A stretch of DNA of 64,000 nucleotides from Wenyingzhuangia marina (GTDB lineage Bacteria; Bacteroidota; Bacteroidia; Flavobacteriales; Flavobacteriaceae): the NCBI RefSeq assembly GCF_900130035.1, contig NZ_FQXQ01000001.1:124001-188000 (forward strand), in the 5' to 3' direction. The notes below the pieces were generated by a model that was given only the letters and a program-made list of their open reading frames with translations, was not told the origin of the DNA and searched no databases. The translations under genes were made by a program, and so were the position numbers. Of the stretch, positions 18,444 through 28,347 are shown in pieces; the stretch's first letter is position 1, and the number at the start of each line of letters is the position of its first letter.

Positions 18444-19151
18444 TTATTTATCTGTAATGGTTGCTTTTCCTACAAGAATAGAAAATGGTCTACACCATTG
18501 TACTAAGTATTGATAATCATTAAGTCCTACTCCATTTACTGAATAAGTAAAAGCTCCTTTGTAATGAGCCCCATCAGCATCATCGTAAGCATCAATTTGT
18601 AATGCGTTGACTAAAGAATTTGGATTATTGGTTAAAAACAATGCAAAACCCGGTAAACTTTCATCAGCCACATAATTATTTGCCAATATAATTTGGATTC
18701 CGTTTGTGGTTTTGATGACTTCAAAATCACCAGAAGCATCATAAGATTCTGTGGGGGTTATGGTTCCTTTTTTAGTGTTTTCTGATGGTATCACAACCAC
18801 GTCATCTTTTACCACCATAATAATTTCACTATCTGTTAACTCTCCAGAAACCCCAATAGTTTTTACAGTAATGGTTGCCGTTCCCTCTGCCTTGGCTGTA
18901 ATATTGGTTGTAAATTCATCAATGGATAAAACAGTAGGGTTTGAAGTTTCCCAAACAACGGTTTTACTTTCTTTCTCTCCAATATTATTAAAGTACGAAG
19001 CATGTAATTTTACAACATCTCCTACTTTTAGAGCATTGACACTACTAATAATCCTTAGTTCTTCAGGTACTCTATCATTTACAATATCTTCTTGAATACA
19101 TGAATTGAGTCCTATGAAAAATAAAAGAAATACAAATTTTAGCAATCTCAT
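18444..19151 (-). CDS. Big2 (bacterial Ig-like) domain lipoprotein
   Basis: A lipoprotein signal ends in FFIGLNSC. Residues ~30-115 form a Big2-type Ig-like domain with WETSNPTVLSIDEFTTNITAKAEG.ATITV. The C-terminal half is a separate beta-rich region (GDFEVIKTTNGIQIILANNY...) ending YQYLVQWCRPFSILVGKATI. It is likely a surface lipoprotein working with the downstream beta-barrel (17580-18437) in the same operon. The function is unknown. Confidence 0.75.
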   Translation of the reverse strand: MRLLKFVFLLFFIGLNSCIQEDIVNDRVPEELRIISSVNALKVGDVVKLHASYFNNIGEKESKTVVWETSNPTVLSIDEFTTNITAKAEGTATITVKTIGVSGELTDSEIIMVVKDDVVVIPSENTKKGTITPTESYDASGDFEVIKTTNGIQIILANNYVADESLPGFALFLTNNPNSLVNALQIDAYDDADGAHYKGAFTYSVNGVGLNDYQYLVQWCRPFSILVGKATITDK

Positions 19152-19220
19152 ACCTATGGTTATTAGTTCGTTTAAAGTTCTGTCGACAGTTAACCAACTA
19201 AATTACAAGCCCCTATAAAA

Positions 19221-19255
19221 AAGCCGCCATAAAAACATTATTTCTATGACGGCTT
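19221..19255 (-). terminator. intrinsic terminator after the T9SS cargo gene
   Basis: An inverted repeat (AAGCCGCCATA / TATGACGGCTT, one mismatch) is followed on the minus strand by a T-run. It separates the 815-residue protein gene from the Big2 lipoprotein gene. Confidence 0.7.
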
Positions 19256-19269
19256 AAAATGTTGTTTTC

Positions 19270-21717
19270 TTAATTTTTTACCACAAACTTACCTCCAGTT
19301 TTGATATTTCCTTCTTCCTGAATAGTATACAAATAGACTCCGTTTGGTAAAGAAGTTTGATATACAATTGTATGATTATTTGTTTTTATTGTTTGTTGAT
19401 CTACTAATTTTCCTGCCATATTATACACACTAATAGTTGGTATCATCATATCCTTATCTACTAAAATTTGTGTTTGATGACGGAATGGATTTGGGGACAC
19501 TTTGTTTTCTTGATAATTAACCAAAGCTGTTCCTAAATTTTCTTGTTCAAAAGCAGCATTTGTAAAAGCCACACTTTCTATGTTTAACTCAAACGGTTCA
19601 AAACTTTTTCCATTTCCATTCATAGAAAACACTATTCTTTTTACATCTTCTATGGAAGCACTTTTCCCATTTTTATCTTTAAAATCTTGAATAGAAACAT
19701 AATGACTCATGGCTACTTTACTAGCTGGAACTACATAACTAAACCTATCTTCCCAATCTTGTAAATTACTTTGCATTAAAATTAATTCCACATTGTGTGT
19801 ACTATTACTTTTAAATTTAATAGCATTGTATTGATTTAATTTAAAACTTTGATCTCCTGCCAACACTTGTCTAAAAGCATTTAAGGTATTTTTGATTGTT
19901 CCTGAAGCGTGAATATTTCTCTCTACATAATGAGTTCCTTCTGAAATTTCTTGTTCAGACGTTTCTATAACATCATATTGATTTAGTTGTGCACTCGTTT
20001 CTAAATAATCTAAGCCCCATGGACCATCAGCCAAATACAAAGCATCCATTTGTTTAGAAGTATTGCTTTTTACAGAAACACCAACATCGAATAAATAACC
20101 TGATTCTACCACAATAGAATCTAACCTACTTCCTGTTAACTGAAAAGTTTGTGTTAACTGTTCTGTTTCTGATTGTTCTGTTTTTTTAATATTAGCACTA
20201 AATTCTAATATTTTACTATTGGCATTGTTAATAATGTTTAAATATATTTTCCCATTTTTATAATATCCTGATTTTACAAAAACTTCAGGTATTTTTTCAG
20301 TTTGTGCATCACTAACCAAAGTTCCTTTTTCCTTAAACTTATCTATAATTTTATTGGCAATAGCAAATACTTGTCCGTTGTTAGCTCCCCAAACTTGAAA
20401 GTTATAATAACTCCCCTCTTTATATTGATCTATATTCCAATAGCTACATAATTCATAAGCATTCCCTTCTGCTTCTCTGATTGAAAAACTCAATGTGTTT
20501 TCAACTTCTCCACTATCTCTCAACAAACGTGCATGGATCATTTGATGTCCTCTCACACTTACCACTCTTACATCTTCTAAAATTGAATTATTTAATCTAT
20601 CACAAATTGCTTTTGTATGATCATAGACTCCATTTGCACTATAAGATGCCAAAGCAGCAGCAATTCTGTGCTCTCCTTGATAATAATCTATAGAATAAAT
20701 TTCATCGGCATTGGTAATATCTACCAAATCTGTTGGGCTAGACACATAAGAACTTTCCGTACCAAACATACCGTTTTCTGGAATATATTCTTGTAGAACA
20801 CTTTTGTTAACAGCGCTAGTTTTCATTGTTCTGTAAGTAAGAACACTCATTTGCTTCGCCTTGGTGTTTGGCAAGTTTTGTTTTACGCTACGTTTAAAGT
20901 TACGTTTTGCAATTTTTTCAGCTAGTGTTCCATTGCTTTCTAATCCTCCATTGTTTGCCGAGGTAACATCTGTGGCAGAACTCACTTTGTTAATATTACT
21001 AGCAACAATGGCTCTATAAGGAGTAGCGGTTACATAAAAAACAGCATCGTTAAAATCGTTGTCACAAGAAGCATAGTCTCTTCTTATATCTTCAAAACCT
21101 AATATAATTCTTTCATTTTCTGGATCTTCTAACAATACATTGTGACTTCTCAAGGCTTCATCATTTTCTGGATTGTAATCCGTATTAGAATACAATTGCC
21201 ACAGTCCATCCGTTACACGTCCTTTCCAAGCATTTGCTAACAATAACCACCCGATACTTGTTCCCGCTTCAAAATCACCAATTTTTACTTTATCACCAGG
21301 TAATAAACTACCACCACTATACAATTCAGACACATTAGGGAAAACTATGGTTATTTCTTCAGGAGTTGGTTTTTGAACATTTACATCATTGGTGTTATAA
21401 GTGTAAAAACCTAGTACATTTTTATATCCAGCTCCTTCGGTTACATAGGTCACAAAAACTTCAGCACGTTCGCTTAAATGAATATCTGTATCGTATCCAG
21501 AACTAATGTAATGAGGATTAAAATCTGGTACAGGATAATCTTCTGGCAACGCATTGTTAATCATTGTTAAAGTAGCTTCATCAATATCATCAGGAACATC
21601 CATTAAATACTCTGGAGTTCCATCAGCTGTATAGCTTCCTAAAAAATTATAATCTTGAGCTTGTACCCCAAAATTTATTACAATAAAAGTGATGATAAAA
21701 AGTAATATAGGTTTCAT
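19270..21717 (-). CDS. secreted DUF4114-containing protein with T9SS sorting domain
   Basis: A signal peptide (ITFIVINFGVQAQ) is followed at ~res 140-235 by a DUF4114-like domain with DKVKIGDFEAGTSIGWLLL, then GFEDIRRDYASCDNDFNDAVFYV, a Ca-binding-like acidic motif. The central ~450 residues are unassigned beta-rich sequence. The last ~75 residues (KVSPNPF...TISVYNMAGKLV...LPNGVYLYTI...GKFVVKN) are a type A T9SS sorting domain. The protein is thus exported by the type IX system and probably anchored at, or released from, the surface. A role in adhesion or ligand binding is inferred only. Confidence 0.85.
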   Translation of the reverse strand: MKPILLFIITFIVINFGVQAQDYNFLGSYTADGTPEYLMDVPDDIDEATLTMINNALPEDYPVPDFNPHYISSGYDTDIHLSERAEVFVTYVTEGAGYKNVLGFYTYNTNDVNVQKPTPEEITIVFPNVSELYSGGSLLPGDKVKIGDFEAGTSIGWLLLANAWKGRVTDGLWQLYSNTDYNPENDEALRSHNVLLEDPENERIILGFEDIRRDYASCDNDFNDAVFYVTATPYRAIVASNINKVSSATDVTSANNGGLESNGTLAEKIAKRNFKRSVKQNLPNTKAKQMSVLTYRTMKTSAVNKSVLQEYIPENGMFGTESSYVSSPTDLVDITNADEIYSIDYYQGEHRIAAALASYSANGVYDHTKAICDRLNNSILEDVRVVSVRGHQMIHARLLRDSGEVENTLSFSIREAEGNAYELCSYWNIDQYKEGSYYNFQVWGANNGQVFAIANKIIDKFKEKGTLVSDAQTEKIPEVFVKSGYYKNGKIYLNIINNANSKILEFSANIKKTEQSETEQLTQTFQLTGSRLDSIVVESGYLFDVGVSVKSNTSKQMDALYLADGPWGLDYLETSAQLNQYDVIETSEQEISEGTHYVERNIHASGTIKNTLNAFRQVLAGDQSFKLNQYNAIKFKSNSTHNVELILMQSNLQDWEDRFSYVVPASKVAMSHYVSIQDFKDKNGKSASIEDVKRIVFSMNGNGKSFEPFELNIESVAFTNAAFEQENLGTALVNYQENKVSPNPFRHQTQILVDKDMMIPTISVYNMAGKLVDQQTIKTNNHTIVYQTSLPNGVYLYTIQEEGNIKTGGKFVVKN

Positions 21718-21830
21718 GTGTCTGTGTTTTTAAGACAAAACTACATTACCTATCAATCTATTTTTTAACAGATTAGATGAGTGAACAATTCCTATCGGTA
21801 AATGGTAAACATTATACTTTTTATTGATAA

Positions 21831-22820
21831 TTAAGCAGCTTCATTTAAAGTTCTCTTACCAATTCTATTGGCCACAATAGCCAAAATAACAATTTGGGTA
21901 ATGTGATAAAGCATTACGGGTAACAAAAACAAACTAGCACTTACATTATTAGCAAAAATAATATTAACCATAGCCGATGCATGTACCAATGATTTTTTAG
22001 TACCACAAAAAGTAGCGGTTATTCTATCAGCTAAAGACAGATTTAATTTTAATGATATAAAATAAATAATTCCAATGACCAGCCAAAACAAACAGAAAAC
22101 GGCACTAAAAAGAAACACAAAATTTAGGAAACTAATACCATCAAACATATGCGCTAATATAGAAGTACAAAAACTAGCGTATACAATTAAAACAATAATC
22201 GTCTTATCGTACAAAGCAATTTTTGAGCTGTTCTTTTTAGCTATGTGGCCTAGTTTTTTGTTGAGTAATAAACCTATTACCAAAGGCAATAATATTTGAA
22301 TAATTAATTTTAGAAAAACATCACCTAAAGACATTCCTCCTGACTGACTGACAATAATACCTATCCAAAGTGGAGTGACAAAAGCCCCTATCAATCCAGA
22401 AATACTAGCGTTAAAAATAGCTGACGGCACATTTCCTTTGGCCAAGGAAACCATCACTACTGATGAGGAAACTGTTGAAGGCAAGGCTGCTAAAAAAAAT
22501 AATCCTATCCAAAAAGTTTCACCTATCAAACCGATTAAAAAAGATTTTAATCCTAATAAAATCAAAGGAAATAGCACGAAAGTACTTAACTGAATTAATA
22601 CATGAAGTTTGTAATTTTTTAATCCTTGAGCAACTTCGGTGAAAGACAGTTTTAATCCGTAAAAAAAGAAAATAAAACCTATTCCTATTTCTGTTACTTG
22701 TTTTAAATGTAACATACCTGCTCCTGTTGGGAATAAAAAAGCAATGATGATTGCAGAAAAAAGTGATAGAATAAACTTATCTATTTTAATACTTTTAAGT
22801 TGGGGTAAAGCAATACTCAT
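21831..22820 (-). CDS. bile acid:sodium symporter family (SBF-like, YfeH-type) transporter
   Basis: About ten hydrophobic segments in 329 residues. The motifs FIFFFYGLKLSFTEV, LPSTVSSSVVMVSLAKGNVPSAIFNASISGLIGAF and FCGTKKSLVHASAM are typical of the SBF_like family (PF13593), related to ASBT and ACR3 transporters. It is predicted to be an inner-membrane Na+-coupled transporter of an organic anion; the substrate is unknown. Monocistronic. Confidence 0.9.
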   Translation of the reverse strand: MSIALPQLKSIKIDKFILSLFSAIIIAFLFPTGAGMLHLKQVTEIGIGFIFFFYGLKLSFTEVAQGLKNYKLHVLIQLSTFVLFPLILLGLKSFLIGLIGETFWIGLFFLAALPSTVSSSVVMVSLAKGNVPSAIFNASISGLIGAFVTPLWIGIIVSQSGGMSLGDVFLKLIIQILLPLVIGLLLNKKLGHIAKKNSSKIALYDKTIIVLIVYASFCTSILAHMFDGISFLNFVFLFSAVFCLFWLVIGIIYFISLKLNLSLADRITATFCGTKKSLVHASAMVNIIFANNVSASLFLLPVMLYHITQIVILAIVANRIGKRTLNEAA

Positions 22821-23055
22821 ATCGATAATTCAAATATATTTGTTGCTAAATTAGTTTATTATCAAAACAGTTTTATTCTATTTTTTATTTTTTTAAAAAC
22901 AATATTTTATTGTGATTATGTATAAATATTTACCTATTTAAAATTAATTTTTGATGTTATTTTAAGAGTAGTATTCAAAAACTTCAAATAAAATTAGCTA
23001 TAGAGAATAGAAAATTAAAAAAGCACAATATATTTACCTGAATAATTTATGTTTT

Positions 23056-24069
23056 ATGAATATTTTAAAAGCCTCTTTTATAATACTTGCTTTGTTAAGT
23101 TTTGATATAGCAAAGGCACAATACAACACTAATATTGGAATTAATATTACTGGCTATGAAAGATTTTGGGAAGATAAAATATTAGATTACAAGGATGTTA
23201 TTGATGAAATTGACGAACTATACTATCAAGGAATTAAAGATATAAGGCTTCCTATTTCTTTTGAGCATCAATTTAAATTAAAATCTAAAAGACGTTTTTT
23301 AAGAGATCTGACTAAAATTATAAAACATGTTAAGAAAAAAAACATGACTTTAATTGTTTGTTATTTTGATCATACCTTAGACAAACACACGAACTATACC
23401 AACCTTAATACAATTAAAAACAACTGGAAGCATATAAGTCATAAATTAAGAAAGTACTCTAAATACATCTATTATGAAATTGTAAACGAACCAAACTTAT
23501 ACCCTAATCAATGGGATGATATGGTTAGCGAAATTATCTCCGAAATAAGAAAAGAAGATGCTACCACTAAAATACTAATAGGAGCAACAAACTATAACAG
23601 TATTTATGAATTGTCTAGAAAAACACCTTTCGCTTATAATAATATTGTTTATATCTTCCATTTTTATGAGCCATTTATATTTACTCATCAAGGAGCAAAT
23701 TGGATAGGAAATCAAACAAAAACGGTTAATATCCCATATCCTTATGACTCCATTAAAATGCCTAAAATACATTTTAAAACTATTGGTACTGCAGGTGAGG
23801 TAAACTTTAAAGATTATAAACATATGGCCAATAAGACCTCCTTAAATGATAAAATAAATATTGTTATAAAATGGGCTAAACAGAATAATGTTGAGCTATG
23901 GTGTACTGAATTTGGCACCATTAATTCTATACCCGAAGAGTATAGATGTAATTATTTTAGCGATTTAATTTCTGTTTTTAGAGATCAAAACATAAAGTGT
24001 TATTTATGGGAATACAAAGGGAATTTTGGTGTTTATAGTAATTCTAAAATTCTAGATTGCTTATTATAG
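23056..24069 (+). CDS. GH5-family endoglycanase (cellulase-like), secreted
   Basis: A signal peptide (ALLSFDIAKAQ) precedes a single GH5 barrel. The start NIGINITGYERFW, the conserved Arg in IKDIRLPISFEHQF, the acid/base Glu in YEIVNEPNLYP, the His/Tyr in IYIFHFYEPF and the nucleophile Glu in VELWCTEFG mark clan GH-A family 5. At 337 residues it has no binding module. Its stop abuts the stop of the convergent polysaccharide-synthesis operon with no gap. It may trim or edit the glucan made by that operon, as BcsZ does in cellulose loci. Confidence 0.9.
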   Translation: MNILKASFIILALLSFDIAKAQYNTNIGINITGYERFWEDKILDYKDVIDEIDELYYQGIKDIRLPISFEHQFKLKSKRRFLRDLTKIIKHVKKKNMTLIVCYFDHTLDKHTNYTNLNTIKNNWKHISHKLRKYSKYIYYEIVNEPNLYPNQWDDMVSEIISEIRKEDATTKILIGATNYNSIYELSRKTPFAYNNIVYIFHFYEPFIFTHQGANWIGNQTKTVNIPYPYDSIKMPKIHFKTIGTAGEVNFKDYKHMANKTSLNDKINIVIKWAKQNNVELWCTEFGTINSIPEEYRCNYFSDLISVFRDQNIKCYLWEYKGNFGVYSNSKILDCLL

Positions 24070-25647
24070 TTATTTTATAATTTTAACTATCATAAAAGCA
24101 TCACATACATAAACAACATCACTCTTATACCCTTCATAATCTGTTTCTTTTATTGATAATTCTTGAAAATTAACGACAACTCTGTCTAAAAAATAATGAG
24201 GTGATTTTGAGTTTGACACAATAATATAATCACAATATTTTTTAGGATCGTATATTGATCTTTTAAAATCTATAGAGGTATTTGATATAAATAAATTATT
24301 TTTTTGATTGTAGGCAACCAGTGGATACATAATAGATCTATCACATAAAACTACAGAGTTTTTAGGGGTATTATAGGCCAAATACCTTCCTCCATTTTTA
24401 TATTGAGGCAAAATATCGGTGTTTTCTTTCTCTACCACACTATTAAAAAAAACATATTCTGAAGTAAATGAAGATTGTTTAAAATAAGTGTACTCTCCAT
24501 AGATACTTATAACAAACAAACAAGCATAACATACATTTCTTAATTTTTTATATTTATTTTTTTTATGCTTGGCTGTAACTATAGATGCTATGGCAGATGA
24601 GACAAAAATCACATAATAAAACAGTCCCATATATTCTATTTTACTATCTCGAACCAATACGTACAATAATGCAGGTGCCAATAGTAACACAAATAGCTTT
24701 AAGCCATTTTTATAATTAGTAATCAATTCATATATATACATAGGAATAATAAAAACTATTATATTTAAAAAAGTAAAATCGTTTATAGCTTTATTATTCA
24801 TCGCAGTAATTGTATCAGGATTTATCAAACTTAACAATGTGTTACTATTCCATTTTGCCCCTAATGTATTATAAAAATAATAAGCATTATTTCCCATTAA
24901 ATAGTTAATGAACAAATACAATAGTAAACTTACTACAGGAAAAAAACCAATAATAAATACCATTGAATTTAAATGTCCTGTAAACTTTCTTCTTAAAGAA
25001 TCATGATGTGTTATTTTTAAATATTTTACAATAACACTTGATTTTATACCCTTTATACCATAAATACTAAATAGAAATACATAAAAAAACAGAATAAGAA
25101 GTATCCATAAAATCCTATAATCTAAAAAAACCGCCAAACTTAAAATAATACTTAGAATAGTAATGTGATAGGTTGTAAATTTTTTTATGTAGTTAAATAA
25201 ATAGTAAAAGATTAAAAAATATAAAATATAAAAAGCATACAACGATGTTCCTGAGGTAGCTGCATAAAAAGTTATTGGACTGAATAAAAAATACAAGAAC
25301 AACAATCCTTTTACAACATTATTCTTTTGTTTCCCCAACAGCGTAACAACCCACGTTATAAAAAAAGAAGTATAAAACGTCGAAGCAAAAAAAGGAGCAT
25401 CTTCTGCATTAAATACAGAAAAAGGATAAGACAATACATTAGTTAATAAAGGATAGGATAAAAAGAAATTCTTTACCAATTCACCATCTCTGAATAATGT
25501 ATTTATATGACTTGTAATATATAATGGCTCAAAATTTAAATATCCATTCTCTCGGATTATAACGGTAACAAGACTAAAAAAAGCCAAATATATAAACCAA
25601 GTGATAAAAAAAATTAATGTTGAACTTTTTGTCTTAATATTACCCAT
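24070..25647 (-). CDS. polytopic membrane protein of the exopolysaccharide locus (GT-C-like topology)
   Basis: 525 residues with about 11-12 hydrophobic helices, a large loop after the first helix (NFEPLYITSHINTLFRDGEL..FLSYPLLTN) and a soluble C-terminal ~140 residues (GRYLAYNTPKNSVVLCDRSIMYP...). This layout resembles GT-C glycosyltransferases that use lipid-linked sugars, but I do not see a decisive DxD/ExD in the first loop. It is the last gene of the operon, 10 bases after the GT2 synthase. A role in polymer modification or export is inferred from context. Confidence 0.6.
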   Translation of the reverse strand: MGNIKTKSSTLIFFITWFIYLAFFSLVTVIIRENGYLNFEPLYITSHINTLFRDGELVKNFFLSYPLLTNVLSYPFSVFNAEDAPFFASTFYTSFFITWVVTLLGKQKNNVVKGLLFLYFLFSPITFYAATSGTSLYAFYILYFLIFYYLFNYIKKFTTYHITILSIILSLAVFLDYRILWILLILFFYVFLFSIYGIKGIKSSVIVKYLKITHHDSLRRKFTGHLNSMVFIIGFFPVVSLLLYLFINYLMGNNAYYFYNTLGAKWNSNTLLSLINPDTITAMNNKAINDFTFLNIIVFIIPMYIYELITNYKNGLKLFVLLLAPALLYVLVRDSKIEYMGLFYYVIFVSSAIASIVTAKHKKNKYKKLRNVCYACLFVISIYGEYTYFKQSSFTSEYVFFNSVVEKENTDILPQYKNGGRYLAYNTPKNSVVLCDRSIMYPLVAYNQKNNLFISNTSIDFKRSIYDPKKYCDYIIVSNSKSPHYFLDRVVVNFQELSIKETDYEGYKSDVVYVCDAFMIVKIIK

Positions 25648-25657
25648 TCCGCCTTTT

Positions 25658-27508
25658 TTAATTCTTCTTTTTGGTTAAACCATGGTTCGTTTTTTCCCAA
25701 TAAAAAGGTTTGGTTATTAATTGATGTAATCCTTTATAAGCAGAAATTGAATGCATTAACCAATAAACAGGATTAGCCATGGCATAGAAAATCAATGAAT
25801 ACGAGCTTCTTTTAAAAATAGCAATCATATTGGTATAAATCATAATTAAATTACCTAGTGTAAAATTAATTACTGAAATAATAATTAACCAATCGGGAAA
25901 TAAAATTTCAATCCACTTGCTTTTAAAAGTAAAATAAATCAATAAAAAAAATAATAAGATAGGGTAGCTTAGAAAAGTGAATATAGTTCCTCCAATAAAA
26001 AATTGAAATCCAAAAAAACCTCTTGCCCCAATTGACCTATATAACTTAATAGGATTTCTCATATGCACTAAATAAGTTTGCATATATCCCTTAATCCATC
26101 TAGAGCGTTGTCTAATCCAATTAAAAAATTCATTATTTGCTTCTTCGTAAGTGGTAGAATCTAAAACAGTAATTTTATAATCCTTTGCATAACAACGTAA
26201 TCCTAAATCAGCATCTTCTGTTACATTAAATCCATCCCAACCTCCTAGTTCCATTAATTTATCATACTTAAAATGATTACTTGTTCCTCCTAAAGGAATA
26301 GGAATTCTAAGACTATCTAATCCAGGTAACATATAATCAAACCAATAAGAATACTCTAACGTAAACATTTTAGTTAAAAAATTTTCTCCCTTATTAAAAT
26401 AGTTTAATGCACATTGTATTGCTATGTAATTTTCTGGTAATTTATTAAACAATTTATATGTCTGTTTTAGCTGATCACTATCTGGAATATCCTCGGCATC
26501 ATAAATAGTTAAATATTTCCCTTTTGAAAAATACAATCCATAATTACACGCTTTGGGTTTGGTTTTAGGTTGTGCATAAGGAATAATAATCGGTTCAAAA
26601 TTGGTGGGAAATTTCATTTCCCTAATGGCATTATATGTCATTTCATCATCTGACTCAATCAATAACTTAGCATCTATTTTTTCTATGGGATAATCTAAAC
26701 TATTTAAGTTCCAAACTAATTTTTGAATGACCTCAGATTCTTTAAAAACAGGTAAATGAATAGTGTAAATTGGTAAATCTTTGTCTTTAATAGCGTCTAT
26801 TTCTTGTTTACTTACTTTACTTTCTAATTCTTTTTTTGATCCATGAATAGTAAGCATAAACTTAAATAGTATGGAGCTTAATAAGAATAAATTCAATAAT
26901 AAATTCACACCAATTAAAGTGTTAACAAAATTAAAGTATAAAAAAATTAAGAATATAAAAAAGAGAATACCCAATGCCATTACTTGCTTAAAAGTAAATG
27001 TTTCTATAGCACAACTATCAGGATCATTCTCATATAAATGAAATACAGACTTGTGTAAAATTTCTCCTCCATATTTAAGATGTAATGCTTTAATTAAATC
27101 TAACTCGTTGGTCACAAAAATTTCGGATACAACTACTTGTAATTCTTCTTCTATCAATCTAATATTGTTAATATCTGAAGGATCTGCAACAACAAAAGCA
27201 ACACTATTATTATGCTCTATAGGGAATATTAAAGAATCTAAAAATAAACTAAATCTTTCATGAGTCTCAGAAAAATGCTTGTATTTATCAATATTCTCAA
27301 CATCTATAACATAACTAGGTAAATTTAAACTATCTATTACTTTTTGATAGTGAAATCTAGAGATAAAACCATGATTTAAAGCAGTTTTTAAAAAAGATTT
27401 CTCTAATTTAATTTTTATTCGCTCTACTTCAGAAACCTGTATATCCGTGAGTAGTTTTGTGTCTATAAAAAGTTCTTTTCTATAAATATTAATATTAAAA
27501 ACCCCCAT
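25658..27508 (-). CDS. BcsA-like GT2 polysaccharide synthase with N-terminal GspE-N/MshEN-like domain
   Basis: Residues ~1-155 resemble the GspE N-terminal / MshEN fold (SFLKTALNHGFISRFHYQKVI...AFVVADPSDINNIRLIEEEL...YG). Two TM helices follow (~175-215). A family-2 processive glycosyltransferase domain comes next, with DDE (LIESDDEM), DAED (TIYDAEDIPDSD), TED (FNVTEDADLG) and QxxRW (QRSRWIKGY). Three to four C-terminal TM helices form the channel. No PilZ domain is seen. MshEN domains bind c-di-GMP in some proteins, for example the phage N4 receptor synthase NfrB, so the N-terminal domain may be the control input. The sugar polymer is unknown. Confidence 0.85.
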   Translation of the reverse strand: MGVFNINIYRKELFIDTKLLTDIQVSEVERIKIKLEKSFLKTALNHGFISRFHYQKVIDSLNLPSYVIDVENIDKYKHFSETHERFSLFLDSLIFPIEHNNSVAFVVADPSDINNIRLIEEELQVVVSEIFVTNELDLIKALHLKYGGEILHKSVFHLYENDPDSCAIETFTFKQVMALGILFFIFLIFLYFNFVNTLIGVNLLLNLFLLSSILFKFMLTIHGSKKELESKVSKQEIDAIKDKDLPIYTIHLPVFKESEVIQKLVWNLNSLDYPIEKIDAKLLIESDDEMTYNAIREMKFPTNFEPIIIPYAQPKTKPKACNYGLYFSKGKYLTIYDAEDIPDSDQLKQTYKLFNKLPENYIAIQCALNYFNKGENFLTKMFTLEYSYWFDYMLPGLDSLRIPIPLGGTSNHFKYDKLMELGGWDGFNVTEDADLGLRCYAKDYKITVLDSTTYEEANNEFFNWIRQRSRWIKGYMQTYLVHMRNPIKLYRSIGARGFFGFQFFIGGTIFTFLSYPILLFFLLIYFTFKSKWIEILFPDWLIIISVINFTLGNLIMIYTNMIAIFKRSSYSLIFYAMANPVYWLMHSISAYKGLHQLITKPFYWEKTNHGLTKKKN

Positions 27509-27513
27509 AATAT

Positions 27514-28347
27514 TTATAGTCTGATTACACTAAACACTTGCCATCCTCTACCAATTGCTACATTTCTATTCCATACATCTGTAAATCCCCCCATATATAA
27601 AGAAAATCTTGGCGAAAATTCATATCCTAAACTTAGAGTTGTTTTTACAATATCAAAATCTGGAGTAATTAGAATATTTTTTTGAGAAACACTAAAATCA
27701 TCACCTCTAGATAAAAATATATTTACATCTCCTAACACTATAATTTTTTTGGTTATTCTATAGCCTTGTGATCCATATAACTTAAACTGATAAGGTCCTC
27801 CAGGAAAGAATACTTTTACTCCAAACTCTAGTTGATGAAAATTATCATTTACTCCCATCCACTTTGAGTTCCCTGAAATATTAATTTTTAATTCAGTACC
27901 AAACCGATCAAAACCAACAAAAGGTCCTTTATTATTGTTATACAATGGAATTGTAGTTATAATTGACCCCATTAAATAATGAAATTCTCCTATTTTTTTT
28001 AGGTGCATTTTCACCCCCAACTCCATATCTCCTAATTCGTTGTTTTCCTCTACAATAAAATCATCTGCATAAGTACTTTTAACATAAGGAATGTTCCCTA
28101 ACAGACTTAATCTATTACTAATTAGTGGAGCTGAAAAGTAAAGTTTAGTAACGTAATTTTCATAGAACCCGTTATTGCTAAAATCAGATTTTGTTCCATT
28201 TTCATCTGCTTTAGTATCCGTGTAATAATGGCTTACCGATGGTGACAAAAGAACCTCGCCTTTACTTTGCAACCATTGGTTTTGAGCGCAACACAAACTT
28301 GCATTAATAAATAAAAAAAATAGGACAATTTTATTTAGCATTTTCAA
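27514..28347 (-). CDS. outer-membrane beta-barrel of the exopolysaccharide locus
   Basis: A signal peptide (FLFINASLCCAQ) is followed by amphipathic strands (LSLLGNIPYVKSTY, ELGDMELGVKMHLKK, HYLMGSIITTIPLY, QLEFGVKVFFPGGPYQFKLYGSQGYRI) ending in WQVFSVIRL with a final hydrophobic residue. At 277 residues it is porin-like and lacks the TPR part of BcsC. It overlaps the 3' end of the BcsB-like gene by 17 bases. It may be the outer-membrane exit for the polymer; this is inferred from position. Confidence 0.65.
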   Translation of the reverse strand: MKMLNKIVLFFLFINASLCCAQNQWLQSKGEVLLSPSVSHYYTDTKADENGTKSDFSNNGFYENYVTKLYFSAPLISNRLSLLGNIPYVKSTYADDFIVEENNELGDMELGVKMHLKKIGEFHYLMGSIITTIPLYNNNKGPFVGFDRFGTELKINISGNSKWMGVNDNFHQLEFGVKVFFPGGPYQFKLYGSQGYRITKKIIVLGDVNIFLSRGDDFSVSQKNILITPDFDIVKTTLSLGYEFSPRFSLYMGGFTDVWNRNVAIGRGWQVFSVIRL

